A stretch of 64,000 nucleotides of DNA from Moraxella haemolytica (lineage in GTDB: Bacteria > Pseudomonadota > Gammaproteobacteria > Pseudomonadales > Moraxellaceae), in contig NZ_CP089974.1 in the NCBI RefSeq assembly GCF_030177935.1, positions 1,054,001 through 1,118,000 on the forward strand, read 5' to 3'. A program made the translations under genes and the position numbers. Below, piece by piece: positions 8,269 through 18,266 of this stretch; the stretch's first letter is position 1; the number at the start of each line of letters is the position of its first letter. The notes under the pieces were generated by a model. The model saw nothing but the letters and a program-made list of their open reading frames with translations. It did no database searches and was not told the DNA's origin.

Positions 8269-9891
8269 TTATTTAACAGACCAATCTTTGACTAACCAGC
8301 CATTTAAAGGATCGGCCAATGAATCAGCATTAATATTGTTTTTAACCAAACGGTTGTAAACAGATACATACAAAAAGATTCCAGGGTTGTCTTTTTGTAG
8401 TATAGATTCTGCTTCATAATACAACTGCTTACGCTCTTCATCATTAGCCACCATCAATGTTTTATCAAGCACTTGATCAAAGACGGCACTTTGATATTTA
8501 CCTGTATTATTACCATTGTTTGTGCGTAACATGTTATAAAAACTTGATGGCTCATTATAATCAGCACACCAACCAGCCAGTGCCGAATCAAATTTTCCTT
8601 GACGGCGAGTATCTAATGAGGTTTTCCATTCTTGGTTGATGGTGCTAACATCCACCACACCATCTGACTGCTGTTTCATCATAGAAGCAATGGCGGTGGT
8701 TAAGCGTTTGGCAGATTCACTGGTACTATATAACAACTCAAATTGAAGAGGTTTACTGGTGCTATAGCCAGCTTCAGACAACAGCTTCATTGCCTGCTCG
8801 GTACGACCTTTCGCATCAAGAGATGCCCATATAGGATCAATTCTCTTCATGCCATTGATGATTTCAGGGGTAAACTGATAAGAAGAAATCTCACCTCTTC
8901 CTAAAATCTGTTGAGTGATGGTGTCTCTGTTTACCAACATGGTTAACGCTTGACGCACTTTAGGGTCAGAAAACTGTGGCTTGTTCATATTATATTCAAT
9001 ATAAAAACTGCACAAACGAGGCGTAGTGCCAACTTCATTTGGGTGTTCGGACTTGATTTTGGCAAACTGCTCTGGTGGTATGCCTGCTGTAATATCAAGC
9101 TCACCTGCCTTATAACGATTGATCTCATTCGCCCCTTGAATGGGTAAAAACGATACTGTCTCAATCTTGGTATTGGCATTATCATGGTAGGCAGTATTAC
9201 GCTCTAAGGTCAAATGACTATTAACCATCCACTCTTTGAGTTTATAAGCACCACTAACAACTATATTAGCAGGCTCAATCCATTTGTCGCCATGTTTTTC
9301 GATGACTGACTTTGGCACAGCATAAGTTACAGGCAGTAACATCAAGTCGGGCAAATACGGCACAGCTTCATCAAGTGTGATTTGTAGGGTATGATCGTCA
9401 AGAGCCTTAACACCCAAAGCATCAACTTGTGCCTTACCTAAACTCACCGCTTTGGCATTTCTAACCTTTGCATCAACCAAGTATTCGCCATAAGGTGCAC
9501 CTGTTTTAGGGTCAGTTAATCGTTGCATGGCATATACGAAGTCATGTGCTGTTAGCGGTTCTCCATTTGACCATGTTAGCCCTTGCTTAATGTTAAAAAC
9601 CCATACTTTTTGGTCAGCACTTTCCCAGCTTTCGGCTGCCGAAGGGATTGTTTTGCCATCAGCATCAGATGCTGTTAGACCCATGAACATCTGGCGGATG
9701 ATGTTGCCAGAGCCTACATCAGATGATTTTTGTGGATCTAAAGTTTCTGGCTCTGCACCATTACCAATATTTATATGACCTGTAGAGGCAGTGGACTGCA
9801 CTGCTGCCTTATCATCCGCACCGCCACAGCCAGCAAGCACTAGCATGGTGCCTAGTACCGCACTACCAAGCAGTTTTTTATGTAAATTCAT
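8269..9891 (-). CDS. Oligopeptide-binding lipoprotein, OppA family (second copy)
   Basis: Solute-binding protein of the SBP_bac_5 family, 540 residues. The signal peptide ends in a lipobox L-V-L-A-G-C (Cys at about 22), so the mature protein is lipid-anchored rather than soluble as in E. coli. The family signature is clear: G-A-E-P-E-T-L-D-P-Q near residue 45, then W-S-N-G-E-P-L-T-A-H-D-F-V-Y, and further on Q-E-W-K-T-S-L-D and W-C-A-D-Y-N-E-P. It follows the first oppA by 15 bases with AAAGGAG in the gap, and the two clearly descend from a duplication. It probably has a different peptide preference, using the same OppBC-DF channel. Confidence 0.92.
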   Translation of the reverse strand: MNLHKKLLGSAVLGTMLVLAGCGGADDKAAVQSTASTGHINIGNGAEPETLDPQKSSDVGSGNIIRQMFMGLTASDADGKTIPSAAESWESADQKVWVFNIKQGLTWSNGEPLTAHDFVYAMQRLTDPKTGAPYGEYLVDAKVRNAKAVSLGKAQVDALGVKALDDHTLQITLDEAVPYLPDLMLLPVTYAVPKSVIEKHGDKWIEPANIVVSGAYKLKEWMVNSHLTLERNTAYHDNANTKIETVSFLPIQGANEINRYKAGELDITAGIPPEQFAKIKSEHPNEVGTTPRLCSFYIEYNMNKPQFSDPKVRQALTMLVNRDTITQQILGRGEISSYQFTPEIINGMKRIDPIWASLDAKGRTEQAMKLLSEAGYSTSKPLQFELLYSTSESAKRLTTAIASMMKQQSDGVVDVSTINQEWKTSLDTRRQGKFDSALAGWCADYNEPSSFYNMLRTNNGNNTGKYQSAVFDQVLDKTLMVANDEERKQLYYEAESILQKDNPGIFLYVSVYNRLVKNNINADSLADPLNGWLVKDWSVK

Positions 9892-9906
9892 ATGATTCTC
9901 CTTTAA

Positions 9907-11565
9907 TCAATGCTTCAAAATTTTTATATCTTTGATATAGTAATTATTTAGTGGGTCTTTAGCTGAAAAGCCCTGCACATAAGGTTTAATTAGACGAGGT
10001 GAAACATATTGATACACGAAAATATTTGCCGAATCCTTATCTAACAAAGCCTCCGCTTGTCTATAGATATCGGCACGAGCCTCATCACTAACACCTGCTT
10101 CAAACGCACTATCCAATAGCTGGTCAAATGCTGGGTTATTGTACTTACCATTGTTGTTTGAGTCAGTAGAAAGAAGTGTATTTAGGAAAGTAGATGGTTC
10201 GTTGTAATCAGCACACCAACCACCACGAGCCATTTCATGATTTTGGTTGCGACGAGTCTCAAGATAGGTTTTCCACTCTTGGTTATTCAATGATACATCA
10301 ACAAAGCCCAAACTATCCTTCCAGAATGATGCCGCTGCCACTGCCAATGTTTTATGTTGTTCACTGGTGTTATACAATAGCTCAAATTTCAAAGGATTTG
10401 ATTCATTATAACCAGCTTCGTTTAATAAACGCTTAGCCTCGCTGATTCGCTTTGCATCATCCCAATTTTTCCATTCTGGCTCGTAAGGCTTGACACCATT
10501 AACTGCTTCTGGGGTGAATTGGTAGGCTACTTTTTGACCTTGTTTTAAGATGCTGTCTGTGATGATCTCACGACGCAGCGTCAAAGACAGTGCCTTACGC
10601 ACACGCACATCGTTAAATGGTGCTTTGGTGTGATTAAATTCATAATAATAAGTACATAGTTTTGGCTGTGCAACCACTTGATCGCCCAATTCTTTTTTTA
10701 GCTGCTCAAACTGAGTCGGAGGTAGAGCATCGGCTGTAATGTCTAATTCACCCGCTTTAAAGCGTGCAACATTAACCGTATCTTGAGGGATTACCAAAAA
10801 AGTCGCCTCATCAATGGTGGTGTTAGCATCATCAAAATAGCTTGGGTTACGCTTGAGTACAATGCTTTCATTCACACGCCAATCTTGTAGAATATAAGGA
10901 CCATTGCCCACAAAGTTGCCTACATTTGTCCATTTATCCCCCAGTGCTTCCACTGTTTTTTGATGTACAGGCTTAACAGATGTGTGGATCATCGCATCAG
11001 GAAAGTATGGCGTTGGCTGAGTCAATGTGATTTTAAGTGTCTTGTCATCAATCGCTTCTACACCTAGCGTTTCAGGCTTGGCTTTGCCATCAACAATCGC
11101 CTCTGCATTAAGTACTTTTAGACCTGACAGATAGGTAGCATAAGGAGATGAGGTTGCAGGATTTACCAAACGGCGAAAGCTATATACGAAGTCATGTGCT
11201 GTTACAGGCTCTCCATTAGACCAATTTGCATCACGCAGTTTAAATATCCATACTTTATTATCCTCAGATGACCATTCTAGTGCCATGGCTGGGATGGTTT
11301 TTCCATCTTGATCGGTCGTTGTTAGCCCCACAAGCATTTGACGCAGCAAGTTGGATTCTGGCACACCGCTAACTTTGTGTGGATCTAAAGACTCTGGCTC
11401 TGCACCATTGCTGATGGTAATTTTTTGAACTTCGCTAAGCTCGCCAATTTTTTCGGCAACGGCAGACTGAGCGTCCTTTGTCTTGTCCTCACTGCCACAC
11501 CCTGACAATGCAAACATACCGATTGCTACCATGCTTGCCAATAATGGTACTCTTAACTGCATCAT
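9907..11565 (-). CDS. oppA: Oligopeptide-binding lipoprotein OppA
   Basis: Periplasmic-face binding protein of the oligopeptide permease, 552 residues. Lipobox F-A-L-S-G-C near residue 23. It is the copy closer to E. coli OppA: S-L-D-P-H-K-V-S-G-V-P-E-S-N, L-C-T-Y-Y-Y-E-F-N and W-C-A-D-Y-N-E-P-S-T-F-L-N-T are shared. It is the promoter-proximal gene of the locus, with a good promoter about 40 bases upstream and TTCTCC-type complementarity (AGGAG) before the ATG. Moraxella OppA proteins have been studied as surface antigens; whether this one is surface-exposed cannot be told from sequence. Confidence 0.93.
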   Translation of the reverse strand: MMQLRVPLLASMVAIGMFALSGCGSEDKTKDAQSAVAEKIGELSEVQKITISNGAEPESLDPHKVSGVPESNLLRQMLVGLTTTDQDGKTIPAMALEWSSEDNKVWIFKLRDANWSNGEPVTAHDFVYSFRRLVNPATSSPYATYLSGLKVLNAEAIVDGKAKPETLGVEAIDDKTLKITLTQPTPYFPDAMIHTSVKPVHQKTVEALGDKWTNVGNFVGNGPYILQDWRVNESIVLKRNPSYFDDANTTIDEATFLVIPQDTVNVARFKAGELDITADALPPTQFEQLKKELGDQVVAQPKLCTYYYEFNHTKAPFNDVRVRKALSLTLRREIITDSILKQGQKVAYQFTPEAVNGVKPYEPEWKNWDDAKRISEAKRLLNEAGYNESNPLKFELLYNTSEQHKTLAVAAASFWKDSLGFVDVSLNNQEWKTYLETRRNQNHEMARGGWCADYNEPSTFLNTLLSTDSNNNGKYNNPAFDQLLDSAFEAGVSDEARADIYRQAEALLDKDSANIFVYQYVSPRLIKPYVQGFSAKDPLNNYYIKDIKILKH

Positions 11566-11607
11566 ATTTTCTCCTTTGTGATGATGTTTAATGAACTAGC
11601 AACATTC

Positions 11608-11636
11608 ATTGTACAATTAGTCAACCAAAATAACAA
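11608..11636 (-). promoter_or_regulatory. Predicted sigma-70 promoter of the opp locus
   Basis: On the minus strand TTGTTA, a 17-base spacer and TACAAT, placing the transcript start near 11601, about 36 bases before the oppA ATG. Confidence 0.55.
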
Positions 11637-11862
11637 GCATTTAATCTAAAGAATTACCGTTTATACCAACTCGTCAACAGTCCACTTCAGTTAAATATAA
11701 AGTTCATTTATATGTTAAGATTTTGGCAGTTAGGTGCATCACAAGTATCATGACAACCATTAACACAACGCCTTTTACTTTATCTTTTTTCATTCTAAGG
11801 CTCTTTTTTATTGTCAAAGCCGTCCCATTTTGTAAAATTCACAATTTTTAATCAATTTGGGA

Positions 11863-11891
11863 TTAACTTTTTGGTTTATTTTTGTTAAAAT
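11863..11891 (+). promoter_or_regulatory. Predicted promoter of aspS
   Basis: TTAACT, 17 bases, TAAAAT. The elements sit inside an inverted repeat GGGATTAAC...GTTAAAATCCC (about 11859-11894), which may be coincidence or an operator. The rest of the 382-base divergent oppA-aspS gap shows nothing further. Confidence 0.45.
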
Positions 11892-11947
11892 CCCAAAAGC
11901 ATATTTATTGGATTTATAGTTTCTACTTTATTTAAGGCAATTTATTT

Positions 11948-13744
11948 ATGATGCGTAGCCATTATTGCGGTCTTGTTACCGAAGAACTCATTGACCAAAC
12001 CATTACCATCGCAGGCTGGGTGCATCGCCGTCGAGACCACGGTGGGGTTATCTTTTTGGACATGCGAGACCGTGAGGGTCTACTACAAGTCGTGATTGAC
12101 CCAGATACGCCTGAAGCTTTTTCAACCGCTGACTCAGCTCGTTCTGAATACCTGCTAAAAATTACAGGTCGTGTTCGTCGTCGTTATGAAGGCACAGAAA
12201 ACAGCAACATGACCAGCGGTCAAGTAGAATTACTGGGTAAAGAGATTGAATTGCTTGCCAAAGCAGACACCCCACCTTTTCCATTAAACGATGACAACAT
12301 CAATGTATCAGAAGAGTTACGCCTAAAATATCGCTTTTTGGACATTCGCCGTCCAGAGATGTTAGACCGCCTGCGTTTTCGCTCAAAAGTTACCAATCTT
12401 ATTCGTAACTATTTAGATGAGCATGGCTTTTTGGATGTTGAAACGCCAATTTTAACTCGTGCCACTCCAGAGGGTGCAAGGGATTATCTGGTGCCGAGTC
12501 GTGTCTCCAATGGCGAGTTTTATGCTTTGCCACAATCACCCCAGCTATTTAAACAACTGTTGATGGTTGGCGGCGTTGATCGTTACTATCAAATCGCCAA
12601 ATGCTTCCGTGATGAGGACTTGCGTGCAGACCGTCAGCCAGAGTTTACCCAGATTGATATCGAAACTTCATTCCTAGATGATAATGACATCATGGACTTG
12701 ATGGAAGGTATGACTGTCAAACTATTTGATGAGTTGTTGGGCGTGAAGTTTGACAAATTCATCCGTATGCCATACAGCGAGGCAATGCGTGATTATGCTT
12801 CTGACAAGCCAGACTTACGCATTCCACTAAAACTTGTTGATGTTGCTGATATCATGCAAAATGTTGAGTTCAAAGTATTCTCCGCCCCAGCCCAAGACCC
12901 CAAAGGTCGTGTGGTTGCCTTGCGTGTGCCAAACGGTGCCGAGATCAGTCGTAAACAAATCGATGAGTACACCAAATTTGTTGGTATCTATGGTGCTAAA
13001 GGCTTAGCATACATTAAAGTCAATGATGCAAGCAATATCAACAATGGCGTAGACAAAGAGTCAGGACTGCAATCACCCATCATTAAGAACATGACTGATG
13101 AGGTATTGACAGAACTGATTGAGCGTACAGGTGCACAGTCTGGCGATTTAATTTTCTTTGGTGCAGATAAGGCTAAAGTTGTCAATGATGCAATGGGTGC
13201 GTTGCGTGTCAAGCTCGGTCATGACCTTAATTTATTAACTTGTGAATGGGCACCGTTATGGGTGGTTGATTTCCCAATGTTTGAAGAGACCGATGATGGC
13301 AAATGGACTTCAGTTCACCATCCATTCACCTTGCCAAAATCAAGCGTTGAGGAAGTGAAAAACAACCCAGGTGAAGCACTGTCTGTCGCTTATGACATGG
13401 TGCTAAATGGTACTGAAATCGGTGGTGGCTCACTGCGTATCTACACACTTGAAATGCAAAAAGCAATTTTTGAAGCATTGGGTATCAGCGAAGAGGAAGC
13501 TGAAGAAAAATTCTCATTCCTACTCAATGCTCTAAAATATGGTGCACCGCCACACGGTGGTTTGGCATTCGGTCTTGACCGCCTTATCATGCTAATGACA
13601 GGCTCATCATCAATTCGTGATGTCATCGCATTTCCAAAGACCAAAACAGCTGAATGTCCACTTACCCAAGCCCCTGCTGCTGTAGAAAGCAAACAGCTGC
13701 GTGAGCTAGGTCTTCGCATCCGTGAACAAAAAAGTGCAGAATAA
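11948..13744 (+). CDS. aspS: Aspartyl-tRNA synthetase
   Basis: Class II synthetase that charges tRNA-Asp, 598 residues, the usual size of the bacterial type. Domains in order: OB-fold anticodon-binding domain (about 1-110, [10 protein letters not shown]), catalytic core with motif 2 ([14 protein letters not shown]), the bacterial GAD insertion (about 290-430) and motif 3 (G-L-A-F-G-L-D-R). Two ATGs are adjacent; E. coli alignment favours the second (11951), a one-residue difference. The next gene, an acyltransferase, starts 12 bases after its stop, so they probably share an mRNA. Confidence 0.97.
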   Translation: MMRSHYCGLVTEELIDQTITIAGWVHRRRDHGGVIFLDMRDREGLLQVVIDPDTPEAFSTADSARSEYLLKITGRVRRRYEGTENSNMTSGQVELLGKEIELLAKADTPPFPLNDDNINVSEELRLKYRFLDIRRPEMLDRLRFRSKVTNLIRNYLDEHGFLDVETPILTRATPEGARDYLVPSRVSNGEFYALPQSPQLFKQLLMVGGVDRYYQIAKCFRDEDLRADRQPEFTQIDIETSFLDDNDIMDLMEGMTVKLFDELLGVKFDKFIRMPYSEAMRDYASDKPDLRIPLKLVDVADIMQNVEFKVFSAPAQDPKGRVVALRVPNGAEISRKQIDEYTKFVGIYGAKGLAYIKVNDASNINNGVDKESGLQSPIIKNMTDEVLTELIERTGAQSGDLIFFGADKAKVVNDAMGALRVKLGHDLNLLTCEWAPLWVVDFPMFEETDDGKWTSVHHPFTLPKSSVEEVKNNPGEALSVAYDMVLNGTEIGGGSLRIYTLEMQKAIFEALGISEEEAEEKFSFLLNALKYGAPPHGGLAFGLDRLIMLMTGSSSIRDVIAFPKTKTAECPLTQAPAAVESKQLRELGLRIREQKSAE

Positions 13745-13756
13745 GGCATCATTTGG

Positions 13757-14683
13757 ATGTTGAGGTTGATTCGGTTTGTGCCATTGTCCTTACTTAGGAC
13801 TTTGGCACGAGCCATCGCTTGCTTGGCACTACTGATTGATGCAAGCATCTATCGCAGTATTCGCAAGAATTTACTGATAACCAGACCACTACTGTCTAAT
13901 GAGCAACGAAAAGCAATGGCTAAGCAACTGCTTTTTAATCAGCTCATCAGCACCGCAGACAGCCTAAAAAGCTGGGCAATGCCAACAGAGTGGTCAGTCA
14001 GTCAAATTAAGTCCGTACATCGTTTGGATATACTACAAGATGGCTTAAATCACCCCAACGGTATGCTTGCCATAGTACCGCACATTGGTACTTGGGAAAT
14101 GATGAACGCATGGATCAATCAGTTTGGTCAACCTGTCATCATGTATAAACCTGTCAAACAAAAAGCAATCGACAACTTCATCCGTGAAGGACGACAGCGT
14201 CTTAACGCCACACTTGTGCCAACAGACAGTACAGGCGTCAAAGCAATATTTAGGGTGCTAAAACAAGGTGGATTTAGTATCATCTTGCCCGACCATGTCC
14301 CTGACCCATCAGGTGGCGTAATTGTGCCTTTTTTTGGCATACCTACGCTAACTGGTACGCTTGCCCCTAAACTTGCCCAAAAAACAGGTTGTGCTTTGGT
14401 TGGATTAAGCTGTGTACGCTGCGATGATGGCAATGGGTTTGAGGTTCATTGCCACAACTTATTCGACCCGAAATTATATGACCCAGACATCAATATAGCT
14501 ACCCAAGCGTTAAACGATGCCATGCAAGGCATGATTGATGAGCATTTTACTCATTATATGTGGGGCTATCGCCGTTTTAAGTTTACATCCTTTGAGAACA
14601 ATCCCTACTTGCTTGATGAAAGTGAGCTACACCAACGAATACTTTCTTATCATGCTACACAGAATAATAAGGATAGGACATGA
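13757..14683 (+). CDS. Lipid A biosynthesis (LpxL/HtrB-like) acyltransferase
   Basis: Membrane-associated acyltransferase, 308 residues. An N-terminal hydrophobic stretch (about 5-30) anchors the protein, and H109-x4-E114 (H-I-G-T-W-E) is the catalytic motif of the LpxL/LpxM/HtrB family. A second conserved block, L-P-D-H-V-P, follows near residue 178. These enzymes add the secondary acyl chains to lipid A (lipooligosaccharide) from acyl-ACP. Which position this one modifies cannot be decided. Its stop overlaps the start of the following glycosyltransferase (ATGA), suggesting a joint cell-envelope role. Confidence 0.85.
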   Translation: MLRLIRFVPLSLLRTLARAIACLALLIDASIYRSIRKNLLITRPLLSNEQRKAMAKQLLFNQLISTADSLKSWAMPTEWSVSQIKSVHRLDILQDGLNHPNGMLAIVPHIGTWEMMNAWINQFGQPVIMYKPVKQKAIDNFIREGRQRLNATLVPTDSTGVKAIFRVLKQGGFSIILPDHVPDPSGGVIVPFFGIPTLTGTLAPKLAQKTGCALVGLSCVRCDDGNGFEVHCHNLFDPKLYDPDINIATQALNDAMQGMIDEHFTHYMWGYRRFKFTSFENNPYLLDESELHQRILSYHATQNNKDRT

Positions 14684-15432
14684 GTACAGCCAATACCAAT
14701 TACATCATCTGTATGAAATGGGGCAATAAATACGGTGCTGACTATGTAAACAGACTGTACAATATGGTACAGCGTAACATGACCCTACCCTTTACTTTCG
14801 TTTGTCTAACTGATGACAGTACAGGCATACGCTCGGAAGTCGTCTGCTACCCCATACCTGAGCTGAATCTACCGAGCAATATTCCTGAGCGTGGCTGGAA
14901 AAAGCTCACCACATTTAAGCCTGATTTATACGGCTTAAAAGGTACGGCACTATTTTTAGATATTGATATTGTCATTGTTGATAATATTGATTGTTTCTTT
15001 ATGCATCAATCACAACATGATGACAGTGTGATGATTATCCGAGACTGGAAAAAACCATGGCGAATGGTTGGTAATAGCTCAGTTTATCGCTTTAAGGTGG
15101 GACAAAATACTTACCCCAACCTACTGGCATATTTTGAACAAAACTTTGAAAAAATCCGCTCGGAAGTTCGCCATGAACAGGCGTTTTTATCTAACTACCT
15201 AAGAGAACATTATCATTTAGAGTATTGGGATGAATCGTGGTGTGTGAGTTACAAATATCACTGCCTACAAAAAATCCCTTTGGCGTATTTTAAGCCACCT
15301 GTTAAGCCAAAAGATGCCAAAATCATCATCTTTCATGGCGAGATCAATCCACCTGATGCCATCGCAGGTGGTGGTGGTAAATGGTATCGCCATGTATTGC
15401 CAAGCGATTGGATTAAGCAAGCATGGCAATAA
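14680..15432 (+). CDS. Putative glycosyltransferase
   Basis: Predicted cytoplasmic glycosyltransferase, 250 residues, of GT-A type. After an N-terminal strand-helix region, L-F-L-D-I-D at residues 91-96 supplies a D-x-D metal/nucleotide-sugar motif. There is no membrane segment. It overlaps the acyltransferase by 4 bases and is followed by a terminator, so it is the last gene of the aspS group. By position it could act in lipooligosaccharide synthesis. Donor and acceptor are unknown. Confidence 0.7.
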   Translation: MSTANTNYIICMKWGNKYGADYVNRLYNMVQRNMTLPFTFVCLTDDSTGIRSEVVCYPIPELNLPSNIPERGWKKLTTFKPDLYGLKGTALFLDIDIVIVDNIDCFFMHQSQHDDSVMIIRDWKKPWRMVGNSSVYRFKVGQNTYPNLLAYFEQNFEKIRSEVRHEQAFLSNYLREHYHLEYWDESWCVSYKYHCLQKIPLAYFKPPVKPKDAKIIIFHGEINPPDAIAGGGGKWYRHVLPSDWIKQAWQ

Positions 15433-15460
15433 GACCCATCAATTGTAGCAATCAAACTAA

Positions 15461-15487
15461 AAAAGCACCTATTAGGTGCTTTTTATT
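15461..15487. terminator. Bidirectional terminator
   Basis: AAAAGCACCT and AGGTGCTTTT form a perfect stem flanked by A and T runs. It ends the aspS-acyltransferase-glycosyltransferase transcript and, on the other strand, the small RHH gene 3 bases beyond it. Confidence 0.85.
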
Positions 15488-15489
15488 TA

Positions 15490-15660
15490 TTAGCGTTTGA
15501 ACATATCGCCTTGCCGATTTTTCTTGACATATTCAATCATGCAATCACGCAACAACTGGCTTGCAGTACGGTTATTATCTCGTGCTGCTTGTTTAAATTG
15601 CCCAATCAAATTCTTATCAACACGCATGTTAAAAGTAGTTTGTTCGTCTCGCTCCACCAT
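15490..15660 (-). CDS. Small ribbon-helix-helix DNA-binding protein
   Basis: A 56-residue protein starting M-V-E-R-D-E and ending G-D-M-F-K-R. T-T-F-N-M-R-V followed by two amphipathic helices (D-K-N-L-I-G-Q-F-K-Q-A-A and T-A-S-Q-L-L-R-D-C-M-I-E-Y-V) fits an RHH (Arc/MetJ-like) fold, as found in antitoxins and plasmid copy-control proteins. The gene has AAAAGGGG seven bases before its ATG, its own promoter and a terminator, so it is a complete monocistronic unit. No toxin lies beside it. Target unknown; it could be an orphan antitoxin. Confidence 0.75.
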   Translation of the reverse strand: MVERDEQTTFNMRVDKNLIGQFKQAARDNNRTASQLLRDCMIEYVKKNRQGDMFKR

Positions 15661-15700
15661 ATCTAGCCCCTTTTGCCTACAAGAAATAAAATAGGGCGTA

Positions 15701-15728
15701 ATTATAACAATCAGTATAGATTTTTCAA
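15701..15728 (-). promoter_or_regulatory. Predicted promoter of the small RHH gene
   Basis: On the minus strand TTGAAA, 16 bases, TATAAT. Transcription would start near 15694, leaving a 35-base leader with the AAAAGGGG ribosome site. Confidence 0.6.
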
Positions 15729-16119
15729 GTATTTGTTAAGATTTTTTTACTTTTTTTGCCAATTTTAATGAATCTTTTCATGATTTATTCAAAAAAAATT
15801 AACCAATCTCAAACCATGCTAGCAGTCAGACATTCTTAAAACATGATTCATGATAAATACAGGATAAGGTTTGAGTGTCATTATCAGACAACAAATCAAA
15901 TACTAGAAGCTCTCGCCAGTTCGTCATGGCGTTGGCAAGTATATTCAAAATAGCACTACAAAAGCCAAACTAAAAGGACTAAGCTCTGTTAAGTGCAGAA
16001 ACTTAGTCCAATCAAGTCTTTAAAAACCGACCACTTAATACAACCTAATATTTATTTCGTGTTGTATCAGTTGGTTTATTGGGTATTTGGATTTGTTGTT
16101 CATGCCCAATTTGGCAGTC
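15729..16119. other. Non-coding gap with one hairpin
   Basis: No gene seen. At 15976-16009 GGACTAAG and CTTAGTCC form an 8-bp stem that is followed on the minus strand by TTTTAG; this looks like the terminator of the permease pseudogene to the right. The rest is AT-rich without recognisable signals. Confidence 0.5.
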
Positions 16120-17631
16120 TTATACTCTAAACTGAGGCAAGAACGCTTCAACGCCTGGAAACATACCAACAGCACCCATCGCAAGACATAAGACAACAAA
16201 GCCAATCAGCGGAATCATCACACGCCCAGAAAAACCAAGTTCACGGCTGCGTTGTTTATCACCAATAAGACCTAAGTTATCTAACATCATGGTTAAAGAC
16301 CAACCAAAAACAGGGTTTACCAACGCTGATGCAAACACCACAATGGCAGCAGATTGCGTTGTCTTGCCCTTACGAGACATTTCCATACCTGCTTCTAACA
16401 AAGGTACGAATACCACCACAATCAACACTGTGCTTAGTACAGGTTGCCAAAAACCGCCAAATCCATCGGGGATAACCCCAAATCGCCGCTACAATACAAA
16501 ATACAGCGGTTAAAATTGTACCTGCAGGGATTGGACGCTTGGCAATGGCAGCTGGCACAATATAAGTACCCCACGATGAGGTAAAATTTGCACCGCCCAA
16601 CGCTGAGCCAACTGCTTGACGCACTGAACAGGAAATCATCGTATCGTCAATATTCATGTACGTGCGTTCTGAGCGTGGTGGATAGCTAATTTTTTGGAAT
16701 ACTTGATGACCCAAAAAGTCAGGCGACCACATGGCAACTGCCAACACCGCAAATGGGAAAGCAACGATATACGCCTTCAAATCTGACAGACCCAATGTCC
16801 AACCTGTATCTTCACCCCACCAGTACATTGGGTTTAATGGTGGTAGTCCTGGGTCGGTCTTAAATTCAAAGGTGCACCCAAGGCGAACGCCAACCCACCT
16901 GCAATGGCACAGCCAATCGGTACAGCCAACCAGCGTTTTTGCCAATGCTCAAGCAAAGCATACATAACAATGGTTGCTACAATGATAATAAAGGCGATGT
17001 GCGGTAAACCAATTTTATCCGCCCATGCAATCATTGCTTTTACCTGTCCTATCGTACCAACAAAACCCAGATACAAGAGTAAGCCGCCCGCCACGCTTAC
17101 TGGTTAGGCGTGCCATAAGGCTACCACCCTTACACAAGGCAAGAGCAATGCCAAACACTCCCATCAATACACCAAATGCTAGCGGATGTCCACCTGCGGC
17201 GACAACGATAGGAATGAGCGGAATGAGTGGTCCATGTGTACCAGGTAGATTTGAAGTAGGTAGGATAAAACCTGAAAGAATCAGGACAAAAAATGCCGCA
17301 ATTAACATCTCATAGCGAACATTCTCAAGAATGAAAGCATCGGATAGTCCCAAAGGCGTAGCAAATGCCGCCGCCATCGCCCCCCCACCATAACGATTTT
17401 ACCGATGGTGGCAGCAATTGCAGGAATGGTATCCTCCAACTCAAAACGATAATCACGAAACGGCAGGTTAATTTTCCAGCGTTTTGGCTGCATGATTTGC
17501 AGTTCGTGGTTTAGATATTCGTTGCGTGTGGCAAAATTAGAGCTTGGTCTATATAGCTCGGCATAACTTTTATTGCCCAAGTCGCTTGACTGACCATTGT
17601 TTGCCACTGAATTATCAATCATATCACTCAC
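16120..17631 (-). pseudogene. Multipass membrane permease (DUF3360-like), four frameshifts
   Basis: Joined across frames, the fragments give one protein of about 500 residues. It has a soluble N-terminus (L-Q-I-M-Q-P-K-R-W, then F-R-D-Y-R-F-E-L-E-D) and about ten hydrophobic segments (G-T-H-G-P-L-I-P-L-I-P among them). From memory this resembles the uncharacterised DUF3360 permease-like family; confidence in that name is moderate. Breaks lie near 17390 (a run of seven G where eight restore the frame), 17100 (one extra base), 16875 (one missing) and 16475 (one extra T). Four independent shifts mean the gene is dead rather than phase-variable, unless this stretch was badly sequenced. It would have been a transporter. 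Confidence 0.75.
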
Positions 17632-18057
17632 AATACATACTCCTTAACATTGTGATGACTAACGGCATTTAAGATTCATTTTTTCCATCGGCCTTGATGC
17701 CGAAAAAACACGCTTAAACACCACTGGTTGTTTACAATGAGCATAGAAGCTACTGTATTGTGCATTTTTTAAAATACATTTCTAAAAATAACCAAACCTA
17801 GATGACTAAAAATACTCAAAGCCGAACAGACAAATCTGCTCGGAAATTTGTTCATTTTTTGAAATACATTTAAAAGTATTTGATCCACAAATACAGCGTC
17901 ATCCATGTTCGGGCATGATTATATATTGGTTTTATTCATCTGTCATGCACTATTTTTATAATGATTAAAAAATTTGCAAATAAATCATCGCCAAAACATA
18001 ACAATTCCATCATTTATGGTACAATAAATCATCAGTATTTTTCAATCAATAAGCATC
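17632..18057. other. Non-coding gap upstream of yacG
   Basis: No gene seen. It holds a hairpin of CCGAACAGA and TCTGCTCGG (about 17822-17843, one mismatch) and two similar AT-rich segments sharing CATTTTTT-R-AAATACATTT (about 17763-17781 and 17852-17870), possibly binding sites. TACAAT at 18020-18025 is a likely -10 for yacG-argD, with only a weak -35. Confidence 0.4.
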
Positions 18058-18252
18058 ATGGCAATCACCACCACCTACCCCTGCCCCACCTGTAAGACAC
18101 TCACAACATGGGCAGATAATCCAGTCAAACCTTTTTGCTCCAAACGCTGTCAGCTTATCGACCTTGGCGAGTGGGCATCAGAAAACTACAAAATCCCCAC
18201 AGCAGACACCCCATTTAGCGAAGAAATAGAACATCACAGTCCAAATGCCTAG
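18058..18252 (+). CDS. yacG: DNA gyrase inhibitor YacG
   Basis: A 64-residue zinc protein. C-P-x-C near residue 9 and C-S-K-R-C near residue 30 form the four-Cys zinc site, followed by the family segment Q-L-I-D-L-G-E-W. In E. coli, YacG binds the GyrB C-terminal region and inhibits DNA binding by gyrase. It is usually linked to coaE and pilD; here it instead precedes an aminotransferase by 14 bases. Confidence 0.92.
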   Translation: MAITTTYPCPTCKTLTTWADNPVKPFCSKRCQLIDLGEWASENYKIPTADTPFSEEIEHHSPNA

Positions 18253-18266
18253 ACAGGAGTTTTTTT

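Noticed and set aside
17370-17400. Phase-variable on/off switching of the permease through the G7 tract
   Set aside because: Restoring the tract to eight G does not give a full protein because three further frameshifts follow.
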